A model generated the notes under the pieces. That model was not told the DNA's origin. It saw only the letters and a program-made list of their open reading frames with translations, and made no database searches. A program made the position numbers and the translations under genes. Below are positions 8,744 through 17,138 of a DNA stretch of 64,000 bases, in pieces; within the stretch, counting starts at the first letter, position 1, and the number at the start of each line of letters is the position of its first letter. The DNA lies in assembly GCA_025361365.1 (NCBI GenBank), contig JANYAM010000190.1, forward strand, positions 1 through 64,000, given 5' to 3'. Source of the DNA: Opitutus sp. (lineage in GTDB: Bacteria; Verrucomicrobiota; Verrucomicrobiia; Opitutales; Opitutaceae).

Positions 8744-10120
8744 ATGGAGATCGCCACGCTGACTAATCTCGGTGTGGGGCTGGGACGCGTGCCGCTACCT
8801 GCGGCCAGAGGGCCGAAGGCGGAGGACGGAGGACAGGGCTTGGACTCTCAGGTCTCAGGTTTCAGGTCTCAGGTTTCTCCGCCGTCCGGCGGTTGGGTCG
8901 TCATGGTGCCTTTCACGCTGCCCGGGGAGAAGGTGCGCGTCCGAGTCTACCGCAACCACAAGAACTACTCCGAGGCCGACCTGCTCACCGTCGTCACGCC
9001 TTCGCCGCACCGCATCGCCCCGAAGTGTCCGCTGTTCGGCGCGTGCGGCGGCTGCCAATACCAGCACCTGGCATACGCCGAGCAGCTGGTCTGGAAGCGC
9101 CAGCAGGTCGAGGAGCTGTTGAAATTCATGGCGGGCGTGGAATTCACCGTGAAACCCGTCATCGGTTCACCGCGCGAGTTCGGTTACCGCTCGAAGCTCA
9201 CGCCGCATTTCAAAGCTTGGAATGGAGGGCCCAGCTCCCGCTGGGCCGCGGCTCAGCAGGAGCTGAGCCCTCCACAAATCCAAGCACCCATCGGCTTTCT
9301 CAAGCAGGGCACCCGTTTCGATCTCATCGACGTGCCGCACTGCGACATCGCGACGCCGGAGATCAACGCGAAGCTGCCCGAAATCCGCGAGCGCACCCGC
9401 CAGCGCCTCGCCGCCGGGGAATACAAGCGCGACGCCACGCTGCTGCTCCGCCACGCGCAGGAAGGTGTCGTCACGGATTACGATGCCGTGATCCACGAAG
9501 TGATCGATGTAGCCGGCCTCGGTGAGGCCGGTCTTCCGGGGTCAGCGACCCCGGCTACAAAGCCACTCTGCCTGCATTTCCTCGCCCGCGACTTTTTCCA
9601 GAACAACCCGTTCATCCTCCCCGCATTCACCGGCTACGTCCGCGAGCAGGCCGCCGGCAGCGGGGCGAAGTTCCTCGTCGACGCCTACTGCGGCAGCGGC
9701 CTGTTCGCGCTGAGCTGCGCGCCGGCCTTCACCCGGGTGACCGGCATCGAGCTGAGCGAGACCTCGGTGAAGTTCGCCACGGAGAACGCGGCGGCCAACG
9801 GCATTGCCAACGCCACGTTCCGCGCCGGCGACGCCGCGCAAATTTTCGCCGGGCTGGATTTCCCGCCGGCCGACACCGCGGTCGTCATCGATCCGCCGCG
9901 CAAGGGCTGCGACGAGTCCTTCCTCGGCCAGCTTTTCGCCTTCGGTCCGCGCACCGTGGTCTATGTGTCGTGCGACCCCGCGACCCAGATGCGCGACCTT
10001 AAGGGTTTTCTCGCCGCCGGCTACCGGCTCACGGCCGTGCAGCCGTTCGACCTTTTTCCCCAGACGCGCCACCTGGAGTGCGTGATCACGCTGGTGAAGA
10101 GCGCGGCGGGCGGGGCGTAA
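8744..10120 (+). CDS. RlmD/TrmA-family SAM-dependent RNA m5U methyltransferase
   Basis: CPLFGACGGCQYQHLAYAEQLVWK (Fe-S Cys motif), LVDAYCGSGLFALSCA, VIDPPRKGCDESFL, VYVSCDPATQMRDL; contains several repeat-derived inserts. Confidence 0.85.
   Translation: MEIATLTNLGVGLGRVPLPAARGPKAEDGGQGLDSQVSGFRSQVSPPSGGWVVMVPFTLPGEKVRVRVYRNHKNYSEADLLTVVTPSPHRIAPKCPLFGACGGCQYQHLAYAEQLVWKRQQVEELLKFMAGVEFTVKPVIGSPREFGYRSKLTPHFKAWNGGPSSRWAAAQQELSPPQIQAPIGFLKQGTRFDLIDVPHCDIATPEINAKLPEIRERTRQRLAAGEYKRDATLLLRHAQEGVVTDYDAVIHEVIDVAGLGEAGLPGSATPATKPLCLHFLARDFFQNNPFILPAFTGYVREQAAGSGAKFLVDAYCGSGLFALSCAPAFTRVTGIELSETSVKFATENAAANGIANATFRAGDAAQIFAGLDFPPADTAVVIDPPRKGCDESFLGQLFAFGPRTVVYVSCDPATQMRDLKGFLAAGYRLTAVQPFDLFPQTRHLECVITLVKSAAGGA
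9224..9273. repeat. REPIN-like palindrome, GGAG-foot family, in-frame within the RlmD-like gene
   Basis: GGAG+GGCCCAGC-TCCC-GCTGGGCC, GC linker, GGCTCAGC-AGGA-GCTGAGCC+CTCC; same length and layout as 2784-2833 with compensated stem changes. Confidence 0.85.
9509..9558. repeat. REPIN-like palindrome, GTAG family (mixed arms), in-frame within the RlmD-like gene
   Basis: GTAGCCGGCCTCGGTGAGGCCGG TCTT CCGGGGTCAGCGACCCCGGCTAC; translated VAGLGEAGLPGSATPAT. Confidence 0.88.
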
Positions 10121-10141
10121 AGACTGCCGATTTCGCCTTTT

Positions 10142-10190
10142 GTGGGAACGACCTTGGTCGCGACTGTCGCGTGCAAGCACGCTCCCGCAC
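10142..10190. repeat. REPIN-like palindrome, GTGGG-foot family, intergenic
   Basis: GTGGGAACGACCTTGGTCGCGACTGTCGCGTGCAAGCACGCTCCCGCAC; homologous to the complement of 15271-15318. Confidence 0.75.
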
Positions 10191-10242
10191 ACCTGACCCA
10201 AGCCGGCGCGAGCGCCGGAAGATTGGATCCTATGGACATAAA

Positions 10243-10270
10243 AAAGGCACCGGCCGCAGCCGGTGCCTTG
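10243..10270 (-). terminator. Rho-independent terminator for the CHRD-autotransporter gene
   Basis: Minus strand AAGGCACCGGC-TGCG-GCCGGTGCCTTTTTT. Confidence 0.8.
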
Positions 10271-10287
10271 AAGCAGCAGCAGATCTC

Positions 10288-11832
10288 TTAGAAGCGCAGA
10301 ACCGCGCGGCCCTCGAGCGCGCTGATCGTCCGGCCATCGGCCCCGAGCTCGCCGCGGTAACCCACGGTGGTCAGGGTGCGGCTGCCGAGCACCGCGGTCA
10401 GGGAGGCCTCGACATGCGCCGTGCTGCGGTTCGGGCGGTCGAACTCGGTGGAGAGATCGAGGGGCGCGCCCTGCAGCCGGCCCACGAAGGATGCGGTGCC
10501 GTCCTCAAACAGATAGTGCCAGCCCGCCTGCACGCGCGCCGTGACGGTGGTGCGGGACGAAACCTGGAACGGCAGGAGCAGGGTGGCGCCGCCCTCGGCG
10601 GAGGAATTGCGGGTCGTGATCCGCGGAATCACCAAGCCGACGGTGACGTCGCCGTCCTCCCGGTAGCCGTCGAAGCGGGCGTCCTGCGCGTCCACGAACA
10701 CGTAGGGAATCACCGTCGCCTGCCCGCCCAGTTTGAAGGCCTTGGACGCCTTCAACGCGCCCGACCAGACATAGCCCTCGAAGGTGGCGGTCGTCGTGCG
10801 GCTGAGGCTGACCAGGTTGCGGGTGTAATCCACATTGCTGAAGCCGTAGCCGATGGTGGCGTCGAGCGCGATGCCCGCCCCGACCTTGGTGGAGAAGAAC
10901 ACGTTCATCGCAGTGGTCTTGGTGTTGGCGTGGCCGACCCCGCCGTCAAAGCGGTCCTGGGCATTGGCAAAACCGAAGGCCAGGCCGGCGCGGGTGTCGG
11001 CGGAGTAGTTGAACTCAACGCCGGCGGTGCCGAAGGGGCGCGAGACCCGGGAGCCCTGCTGGTTGGCGGTGTTCGCACGATGGCCGAAGCTTTCGCCGCC
11101 CTTGAAAAAGGTGTCGATGCGGCGCGACGCGGCCTCCGGGTTGAGGCGGTTCTCGTCCGCCTGGGCGAACAAGCTGTCCGTCAGCGTGGCCATCGTCTCG
11201 ATCTGCTCACGCACCGGCGCGTAGACCGTGCGGGCCGACAGGTCGTCGAGCGTCTGGCGCTGGACCGCGAGCGGCGCCAGGTTCGTCTGGATCAGGATCG
11301 CGTCGAGGTCCGGGCTGATGCCGGCCGCGACGTCGAGCACGAGGTTGGCCATCCGGTTTTGCGCCAGGTTGGTAGCGGCCGGGGCCAGGGTCGCGCGGAA
11401 GAGCTGGCCGCGGATCGCACCGTCGGGGAAATCACCGTTGGTGATATCCATGTAGAGCGCGCCGATTTTCAGGTTGTTCAGGGCGGTGGCGGAAAGGTTC
11501 CAGGTGAAGGGGGCGGACGGATTGCCCACGGCGGCAAACGGGAAGGTGACCGGGCCGTTGTCGGCCGGCGTTCCGAGGTGGATGCGGCCGCCCGTGATGC
11601 CCTTGATCCCCTTCCAGTTGGCGGAGATCGTCGAGGAGGTCCCGGCGTCATTCACGATGATGATGCCCAGGCCGGTGGCATTCGGTGCGCCCGAGCCGGC
11701 CGGGATTTCATTCGCGCCGCTGAGGTTGGAGAGGAAAAGCGTGCCCGCGTTCGCGGTGGCGCTGAGGGCCAGCAGCGCCGCCACGGTGAGGCTGCGCGAG
11801 AGTTGATAGACGGTTTTTGTTTTCTGATGCAT
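10288..11832 (-). CDS. Secreted CHRD-domain protein with C-terminal autotransporter beta-barrel
   Basis: Signal peptide MHQKTKTVYQLSRSLTVAALLALSATANA; CHRD-like LSGANEIPAGSGAPNATGLGIIIV...GALYMDITNGDFPDGAIRGQL; barrel-like C-terminus ending ALEGRAVLRF. Confidence 0.75.
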   Translation of the reverse strand: MHQKTKTVYQLSRSLTVAALLALSATANAGTLFLSNLSGANEIPAGSGAPNATGLGIIIVNDAGTSSTISANWKGIKGITGGRIHLGTPADNGPVTFPFAAVGNPSAPFTWNLSATALNNLKIGALYMDITNGDFPDGAIRGQLFRATLAPAATNLAQNRMANLVLDVAAGISPDLDAILIQTNLAPLAVQRQTLDDLSARTVYAPVREQIETMATLTDSLFAQADENRLNPEAASRRIDTFFKGGESFGHRANTANQQGSRVSRPFGTAGVEFNYSADTRAGLAFGFANAQDRFDGGVGHANTKTTAMNVFFSTKVGAGIALDATIGYGFSNVDYTRNLVSLSRTTTATFEGYVWSGALKASKAFKLGGQATVIPYVFVDAQDARFDGYREDGDVTVGLVIPRITTRNSSAEGGATLLLPFQVSSRTTVTARVQAGWHYLFEDGTASFVGRLQGAPLDLSTEFDRPNRSTAHVEASLTAVLGSRTLTTVGYRGELGADGRTISALEGRAVLRF

Positions 11833-11954
11833 AGGAGTTGGGATTCGCGCGCAATGCATCCTCGCGTCCGCCGTCCCACGAACTCGCAACTGTAACCGTG
11901 TTGTTACAGCCGTTGTTCCTTACTCGATCATTGCGCAGGGTGGCCGTTCGGCCC

Positions 11955-12530
11955 ATGAGTGGCGCCGCCGTCATGTTTCGCCACCGCCTCAATCCCGGCC
12001 TCGAACTGCGCCCGCTGCAGCCCGCTGACGCTGCGGCGCTGTTCGCCGTCGTCGACCTGCACCGCGTCTCGCTGCGCGAGTGGCTGCCGTGGGTGGACGC
12101 CACGAACACGGTCGGCGACTGCGCGGCCTACATCGCCGGCACGGTGCGGGACGACCGGGAGACGCGCGCCTTCACCTGCGGCATCTGGTCCTTGGGCCGG
12201 CTGGTGGGCGTCATCGGCCATAACCGAATCGACTGGGCCCAGCGCATCGGCTTTCCCGCCTACTGGATCGCGCCCGACAGCGCCGGGCAGGGCATCATGA
12301 CCCAATGCTGCCGCGTCGTCATCGAGCACGCGTTCACGGAGTTGCAGCTCAAGCAACTCGTCGTCGCCGTCGCGACGGACAACCTTCGCGCGCAAAAAAT
12401 CCCGCAGCGGCTCGGTTTCAAGCAGGTGAGCCTGCTGAAGAAGGCCGAGTGGCTCTACGACCACCACGTGGACCACTTCGTCTACAGCCTGGCGGCGCCA
12501 CCCTTCGCCAAGGCTCCGGGTGGTGAATAA
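11955..12530 (+). CDS. GNAT family N-acetyltransferase (RimL/RimJ-like)
   Basis: LELRPLQPADAAALFAVVDLHRVSLREWLPWVD...AYWIAPDSAGQGIMTQCCRVVIEHAF...NLRAQKIPQRLGFKQ. Confidence 0.85.
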   Translation: MSGAAVMFRHRLNPGLELRPLQPADAAALFAVVDLHRVSLREWLPWVDATNTVGDCAAYIAGTVRDDRETRAFTCGIWSLGRLVGVIGHNRIDWAQRIGFPAYWIAPDSAGQGIMTQCCRVVIEHAFTELQLKQLVVAVATDNLRAQKIPQRLGFKQVSLLKKAEWLYDHHVDHFVYSLAAPPFAKAPGGE

Positions 12531-12686
12531 CTATCCGTGGTTTTTTCGGGAAACTGTGGGATAATGCGGGCCAGAAAGTCCGTTGGCTCCTTGCGCTGTG
12601 CCGCCTCGCGGCGCCGCGCTGACAAACAGCACCATTGAGTGCTGCGACCCCCGACCGCTCCGGCGGCCGCTGGCCATAAAAGAAAA

Positions 12687-12710
12687 GGCGCCGGGGTTCA
12701 CCCCGGCGCC
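12687..12710 (-). terminator. Rho-independent terminator for the S9 peptidase gene
   Basis: GGCGCCGGGG-TTCA-CCCCGGCGCC, followed on the minus strand by TTTTCTTTT. Confidence 0.75.
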
Positions 12711-12718
12711 TGCTTTGA

Positions 12719-12773
12719 GTGGTCGCCGATTTCCACCTCGGCGATAGGCGTCGGTATGGAAACCGACGCCCAC
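12719..12773. repeat. REPIN-like palindrome, GTGG family, homologous to 35239-35301
   Basis: GTGGTCGCCGATTTCCACCTCGGCGATAGGCGTCGGTATGGAAACCGACGCCCAC; two hairpins. Confidence 0.8.
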
Positions 12774-12774
12774 C

Positions 12775-14871
12775 TTATTTTACTTCCGCGTCGAACACCG
12801 GCCTCTCGATCACGGGCTTGCCGCCAATGTAGCGGCTGAGCCAGCTCTGCATCTCCCAGTGCCAGTAGATGGCGTTCTGCGGGTGCAGCACCCAGTGGTT
12901 CTCGTCGGGGAACACCACAAGGCGCGTCGGCACGTTCATCGCCTGCAGCACCCCGTAGAGCTCGAGGCCGTTGCCGTAGGGCACGCGGTAGTCGATCTCG
13001 CCGTGCAGGATGAGCGTCGGCGTCTTGAAATTCTTCGCGTAGAACATCGGGTTCTCCTTCTGTAGGCCCTCGACATTGTCCCAAGGCTTGCCGCCCATGA
13101 CCTCGGGGAAGCCGTGCGGCACATCGGTCGCGTATTGCGCATAGGAACTGTTCACGCCGGCGTGGTCGATGATGCACTTGAAGCGGTCGGTGTGGCCAAG
13201 CACCCACGCGGCCATGTAGCCGCCATAGCTGGCGCCCGCCGCGGCCAGGCGGTCGCCGTCGATGTTGGGCAGCTTCTTCATCAGGAAGTCGACGCTCTTC
13301 ATGATATCCTCAAACGGCATCTCACCCCACTGGTTCAGGATGCTGCGGTCGAATTGCTCGGTGAAGCCATTTGAGCCATGGCGGTTGACCCAGGTGACGA
13401 TGTAGCCCGGCGCGGCGAAGAGCTGCGTGTTCCAGCGGTAGCTCCAGCTGTCGCGGTTCATCGAGTGCGGCCCGCCGTGCATCAGCTCGACGAGCGGGTA
13501 TTTTTTGGCGGGGTCGAAATTCGGCGGATAGACGAGCCAGCCCTGGATCTGCTCGTGGTTGGCGCCCTCGAACCAGTAGCTCTCGACCCTGCCGAAGTTG
13601 ATCTGCGCCATGTAGTCGTCGTTGAGGTGCGTGAGCTGGCGCGTCGCGCCCGTCGCCGGGTCGAGCGCGAAGAGCTCGTTGGGCCGACTCGTGGTGTCGT
13701 TGAGGAACACCAGCGTGTTGCCCGCGAGGTCAATCGCACTGGCTGTGCCCAGGGAGTAGACGGCCGTGAGGCCCGTGCCGTCGGCGTTGATCTTGTAGAC
13801 CGGCACGATACCCTTCGATTCGACGGCGCTCCATAGCGTCTTGCCATCGGCGGAGAACTTCACGTTTTCGAAAGAGTAGTCGAGCGCCTCGGTGAGCGGC
13901 GTGTTCTTGCCGGTCGCGAGGTCGTGCCGCCAGAGCTTGGTGAACTCCCCGCTGTAGTAGGGCGTTTCCTGCCGGCCGAAGACGACCGACTTGCCGTCCG
14001 GTGCGAAAACCGCGCCACTATCATCGCCGCGATTTTCCGAAGTCAGGTTCTTGAGGGTGCCCGAGCCGTCGGTGGGCAGCAGGTAGACGTCGTGGTTGGG
14101 ATAATCGCGGTAGGGCGGGGGCGTGGTGTTGATTGTGAGAGCGATCCACTTGCCGTCGGGCGAGAGGTCGTAGGCGACCTCGCCGCTGACGGTGAAAAGC
14201 CGGTCCCACTTCGGCGTGAGGTCCTTGATCTCCTTCGTGGCGAGCGAGACAACCAGCAACCGGTTCGCGGCGCTGTCGGTGATGTAGTGGTCGAAGTAGC
14301 GGTATTGGCGGTTCTCGGTGACGCGGGCCGTCATCTTGGAATCCTTGCGGCGCTTGATTTCCTTCCGCATCGCCGCGAGGTCAGCCTTGGCGAGCGTGCC
14401 GGCCAGCTCAGGAATCACGGTGGTGACGACCACGAGACCGGAGCCGTCAGGCAGCCACCGGGGGCTCGAGACGCCGAAGGGCAGCTCGAGGATCTTCTCC
14501 GGTTCGCCGCCGTCCGTGTGCATCACATAGAGCGAGACCGTCTCGTCGTCGCCGCGCTTCGAGGTGAAGGCGAGGCGCGTGCCGTCGGGGCTCCACGCGG
14601 CGGCGTTGTCGGTGCCGGCCGCGGTCGTCAGCCGGCGCGGGGCGCCGCCGGCCGTGTCAACCAGCCAAAGGCTCGACGTGCTCTTGTTCTTCTCGATGGA
14701 CCATTCCTGGATGGTGAACACGACGGTCTTGCCGTCGGGGGAGATCGCGGGGCTGCTGAGGCGCTTGACGGCCCAGAGGTCCTGCGGGGTGAGGGGTCGC
14801 TTGTCCGCGCCGACGAGCGTGACGGACAACGCCAGCGTGAGGAGCAACGCGATGACGCGAGGGGATTTCAT
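12775..14871 (-). CDS. S9 family peptidase (prolyl oligopeptidase / acylaminoacyl peptidase type), secreted
   Basis: Signal peptide, WD-like repeats WSPDGTRLAFTSKR, catalytic GASYGGYMAAWV, LILHGEIDYRVP, FPDENHW. Confidence 0.9.
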   Translation of the reverse strand: MKSPRVIALLLTLALSVTLVGADKRPLTPQDLWAVKRLSSPAISPDGKTVVFTIQEWSIEKNKSTSSLWLVDTAGGAPRRLTTAAGTDNAAAWSPDGTRLAFTSKRGDDETVSLYVMHTDGGEPEKILELPFGVSSPRWLPDGSGLVVVTTVIPELAGTLAKADLAAMRKEIKRRKDSKMTARVTENRQYRYFDHYITDSAANRLLVVSLATKEIKDLTPKWDRLFTVSGEVAYDLSPDGKWIALTINTTPPPYRDYPNHDVYLLPTDGSGTLKNLTSENRGDDSGAVFAPDGKSVVFGRQETPYYSGEFTKLWRHDLATGKNTPLTEALDYSFENVKFSADGKTLWSAVESKGIVPVYKINADGTGLTAVYSLGTASAIDLAGNTLVFLNDTTSRPNELFALDPATGATRQLTHLNDDYMAQINFGRVESYWFEGANHEQIQGWLVYPPNFDPAKKYPLVELMHGGPHSMNRDSWSYRWNTQLFAAPGYIVTWVNRHGSNGFTEQFDRSILNQWGEMPFEDIMKSVDFLMKKLPNIDGDRLAAAGASYGGYMAAWVLGHTDRFKCIIDHAGVNSSYAQYATDVPHGFPEVMGGKPWDNVEGLQKENPMFYAKNFKTPTLILHGEIDYRVPYGNGLELYGVLQAMNVPTRLVVFPDENHWVLHPQNAIYWHWEMQSWLSRYIGGKPVIERPVFDAEVK

Positions 14872-14911
14872 AGGCGGGCAGCTTTGACGGCGGCCGGCGT
14901 GAGGCAATCTT

Positions 14912-14963
14912 GTAGGGGCGTGGCTTGTCCACGCCCGCGGGCGCGCACAAGGCGCGCCCCTAC
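14912..14963. repeat. REPIN-like palindrome, GTAG family; right foot supplies the lplA-like stop codon
   Basis: GTAG+GGGCGTGG-CTTGT-CCACGCCC, GC linker, GGGCGCGC-ACAAG-GCGCGCCC+CTAC. Confidence 0.85.
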
Positions 14964-15721
14964 CTGTATTCGACCCACTCCGGCGCGGAGTATTGCTCGA
15001 TCAGGCCCTCGACCTCGTGTTCAGCCAGGTCCGGCCAGGGCGTGGCCTGCGCCTCGGCGTGCAGGGCGTGCGCCAGGGCGGCGACAAAGCGCGCCGAAAA
15101 ATCATCCCAGTCCACCGGCGCGACCGCGGACTTCTCGATGGAGCCCTGGAACAGCAGGCCGTGCTTGTTCCGCTTCTGGGCCGCACCGGCGATCTTTGCA
15201 CCCGTCGCGGCGTGCACGACGTCGTAGAGTTCGGCCCGCTGGAAACAGACGCCAGGCACCGGCGCTTCTGGTGGGAGCGTGCTTGCCCGCGACTTGTCGC
15301 GACCAAGGTCGCCCCCACATGATTCGGCCGGTTCGCACTCTGTTTTCACCACGGCCTGCTGGCCGAGGGCGACCAGCGCCGTGGCGAGGCATTCGTGCAC
15401 GATGCGGTAGGACTGCGCGGCGCGCTCATCGTAGAGCGCGTGGCCGCGGGGTAGGACGAGCGAATAGGTCCAGTCGTGACGATGGTCGACGATGCCGCCG
15501 CCGGTGGGCCGGCGGCAGAGGTCAAAGCTCTCACCGGCCGGCAAATTGGCGCGGACAAAATCTATTTTCTGGCTGTAGCCGAAGGTGAGCGCCGGAGTGC
15601 GCCACTCGTAGTGGCGGAAACGCGGCGTGGCGGCATCCGGGTAGCGCTGCAAGAGCAGGAAATCCAGCGCCATGTTTTCCGCGGCGGCGCCGGTGCGGAG
15701 GGGAAGGACGTGCAGCTTCAC
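14960..15721 (-). CDS. lplA: Lipoate/biotin-protein ligase A/B family protein
   Basis: LPLRTGAAAENMALDFLLLQRYPDAATPRFRHYEWRTPALTFGYSQ...DLCRRPTGGGIVDHRHDWTYSL...GAKIAGAAQKRNKHGLLFQGSI. Confidence 0.82.
   Translation of the reverse strand: MKLHVLPLRTGAAAENMALDFLLLQRYPDAATPRFRHYEWRTPALTFGYSQKIDFVRANLPAGESFDLCRRPTGGGIVDHRHDWTYSLVLPRGHALYDERAAQSYRIVHECLATALVALGQQAVVKTECEPAESCGGDLGRDKSRASTLPPEAPVPGVCFQRAELYDVVHAATGAKIAGAAQKRNKHGLLFQGSIEKSAVAPVDWDDFSARFVAALAHALHAEAQATPWPDLAEHEVEGLIEQYSAPEWVEYR
15271..15318. repeat. REPIN-like palindrome, GTGGG family, in-frame within the lplA-like gene
   Basis: GTGGGAGCGTGCTTGCCCGCGACTTGTCGCGACCAAGGTCGCCCCCAC; complement matches 10142-10190. Confidence 0.82.
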
Positions 15722-17025
15722 TTGCCGGGGCGTTTGGGCCGGGCTTTGCGCAGGGCCTCCATCAGTTCGGGCAGCTGGTAGAAACCCGCGAAGGCCTGGG
15801 CGCCGAGCACCGCCTCGCGCGGCGGAAACGGCAGCGTATCGTGCAGCGCCCCCGCGATGATCGCCGCCATCACCGGCGGCCGGAGCTCGGCCCAGTTGCG
15901 CTGCCGCACCGCTCCACCCTCGGCGTAATAGAGCCGCCGGTCGCTGCCCACGAAAACCCGGATTTCCTTCGGCGCGGTGCCGGACAGCTCGTGGACGATC
16001 AGCGGGCTTTCCCGGTTATAGTGCTGGAGCGCGGTGGCCATCCAGCTGAAGAGCCCCTGCATCCGCACCAGCACCTGCAGGCGGAGCTGCGCCTCGGGCT
16101 TGCCCGCCACCGGGGACCGGGGATCGCGCACGCCCCTCGCCAGCTCGGGAAAATTATATTCGTCCGCCGCGGTCGAGCGCTGGTCCCGCAACTCCGTGCG
16201 CCAGGCCGCCAGGGTGTTCGCGATCCGCTCCCGGTTGGTGGCATCGGGCGCCTCCTCAGCCAGGGTCGTGGCGACGGCGTTCTGCAACGCCTCGGCCCGC
16301 GCGGTTTCCTTCTGCTCCTGATCCCAGGAATACAGGGCCAGGCTGGCGAGGGCGAGCAGCATGACGCCCAAACCGGCACCGAGGGCGGCTCTCTGCCTTC
16401 GGCTGAGTCTCCTCGCCACCGCCTTGGGGGCAAGCGGCTCTTCGGGGTAGGGTTCGGGGCTCTCCGGCCCGGCGGCCGCCGCCTCGAGCAGCAGCTTGTA
16501 GATGGGGATGTGCTGCGAGATGTTCTTCAGCTCGCGCGGACCGAGGCGGGTGACGTGCAGCGCCAGCTTGTTCTTCACGACATCGTAGACCGTCTGGGAA
16601 ATGCAGATGCCACCCGGCTCGGCCTCGGCCTGCAGCCGCGCCGCGATGTTCACGCCGTCGCCCATCACGTCCTGCTCGTTGACGAACACGTCGCCGAGGT
16701 GGATGCCGAGGCGATGGACGAGGCTCTCGGCGGCGGGCCGGGTCTTGGCCTGCCCGGCAAAAAACCGCTGCATGGCCAGGGCGCAGGCGACCGCCTGCAC
16801 GGCGCTGGAAAAATAAAGCAGCAGGCCGTCGCCGGTGGTCTTGAGCACGGAACCCTGGTGCTCGACGCAGATCTGGCGCATGGCGTCGAAATCGCGCTGC
16901 AACAGCGTCAGCGTCGTCTCCTCATCCGCCTGCATCCGGGCGCTGAAGCTCACCACGTCGGTGAAAACGATGGCGGCCAGCGAGCGCTGGCCGGGACCAA
17001 GGGGACTGGGGGTGGCGGGCGGCAT
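15718..17025 (-). CDS. Class III adenylate/guanylate cyclase domain protein with TM helix
   Basis: AAIVFTDVVSFSARMQADEETTLTLLQRDFD...VLKTTGDGLLLYFSSA...DVMGDGVNIAARLQAEAEPGGICIS; 4-nt overlap with the lplA-like gene. Confidence 0.85.
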   Translation of the reverse strand: MPPATPSPLGPGQRSLAAIVFTDVVSFSARMQADEETTLTLLQRDFDAMRQICVEHQGSVLKTTGDGLLLYFSSAVQAVACALAMQRFFAGQAKTRPAAESLVHRLGIHLGDVFVNEQDVMGDGVNIAARLQAEAEPGGICISQTVYDVVKNKLALHVTRLGPRELKNISQHIPIYKLLLEAAAAGPESPEPYPEEPLAPKAVARRLSRRQRAALGAGLGVMLLALASLALYSWDQEQKETARAEALQNAVATTLAEEAPDATNRERIANTLAAWRTELRDQRSTAADEYNFPELARGVRDPRSPVAGKPEAQLRLQVLVRMQGLFSWMATALQHYNRESPLIVHELSGTAPKEIRVFVGSDRRLYYAEGGAVRQRNWAELRPPVMAAIIAGALHDTLPFPPREAVLGAQAFAGFYQLPELMEALRKARPKRPGK

Positions 17026-17138
17026 GAACAGCGCGGTCACGCTGCAGTTTTCGCGGAACCCGCGCAATGCCTTTGCGGAAGCTCCGCGACCGGGCGCGGG
17101 CGGCCAACCACTTTAACCGGATTTTCCCACGGCCCGCC

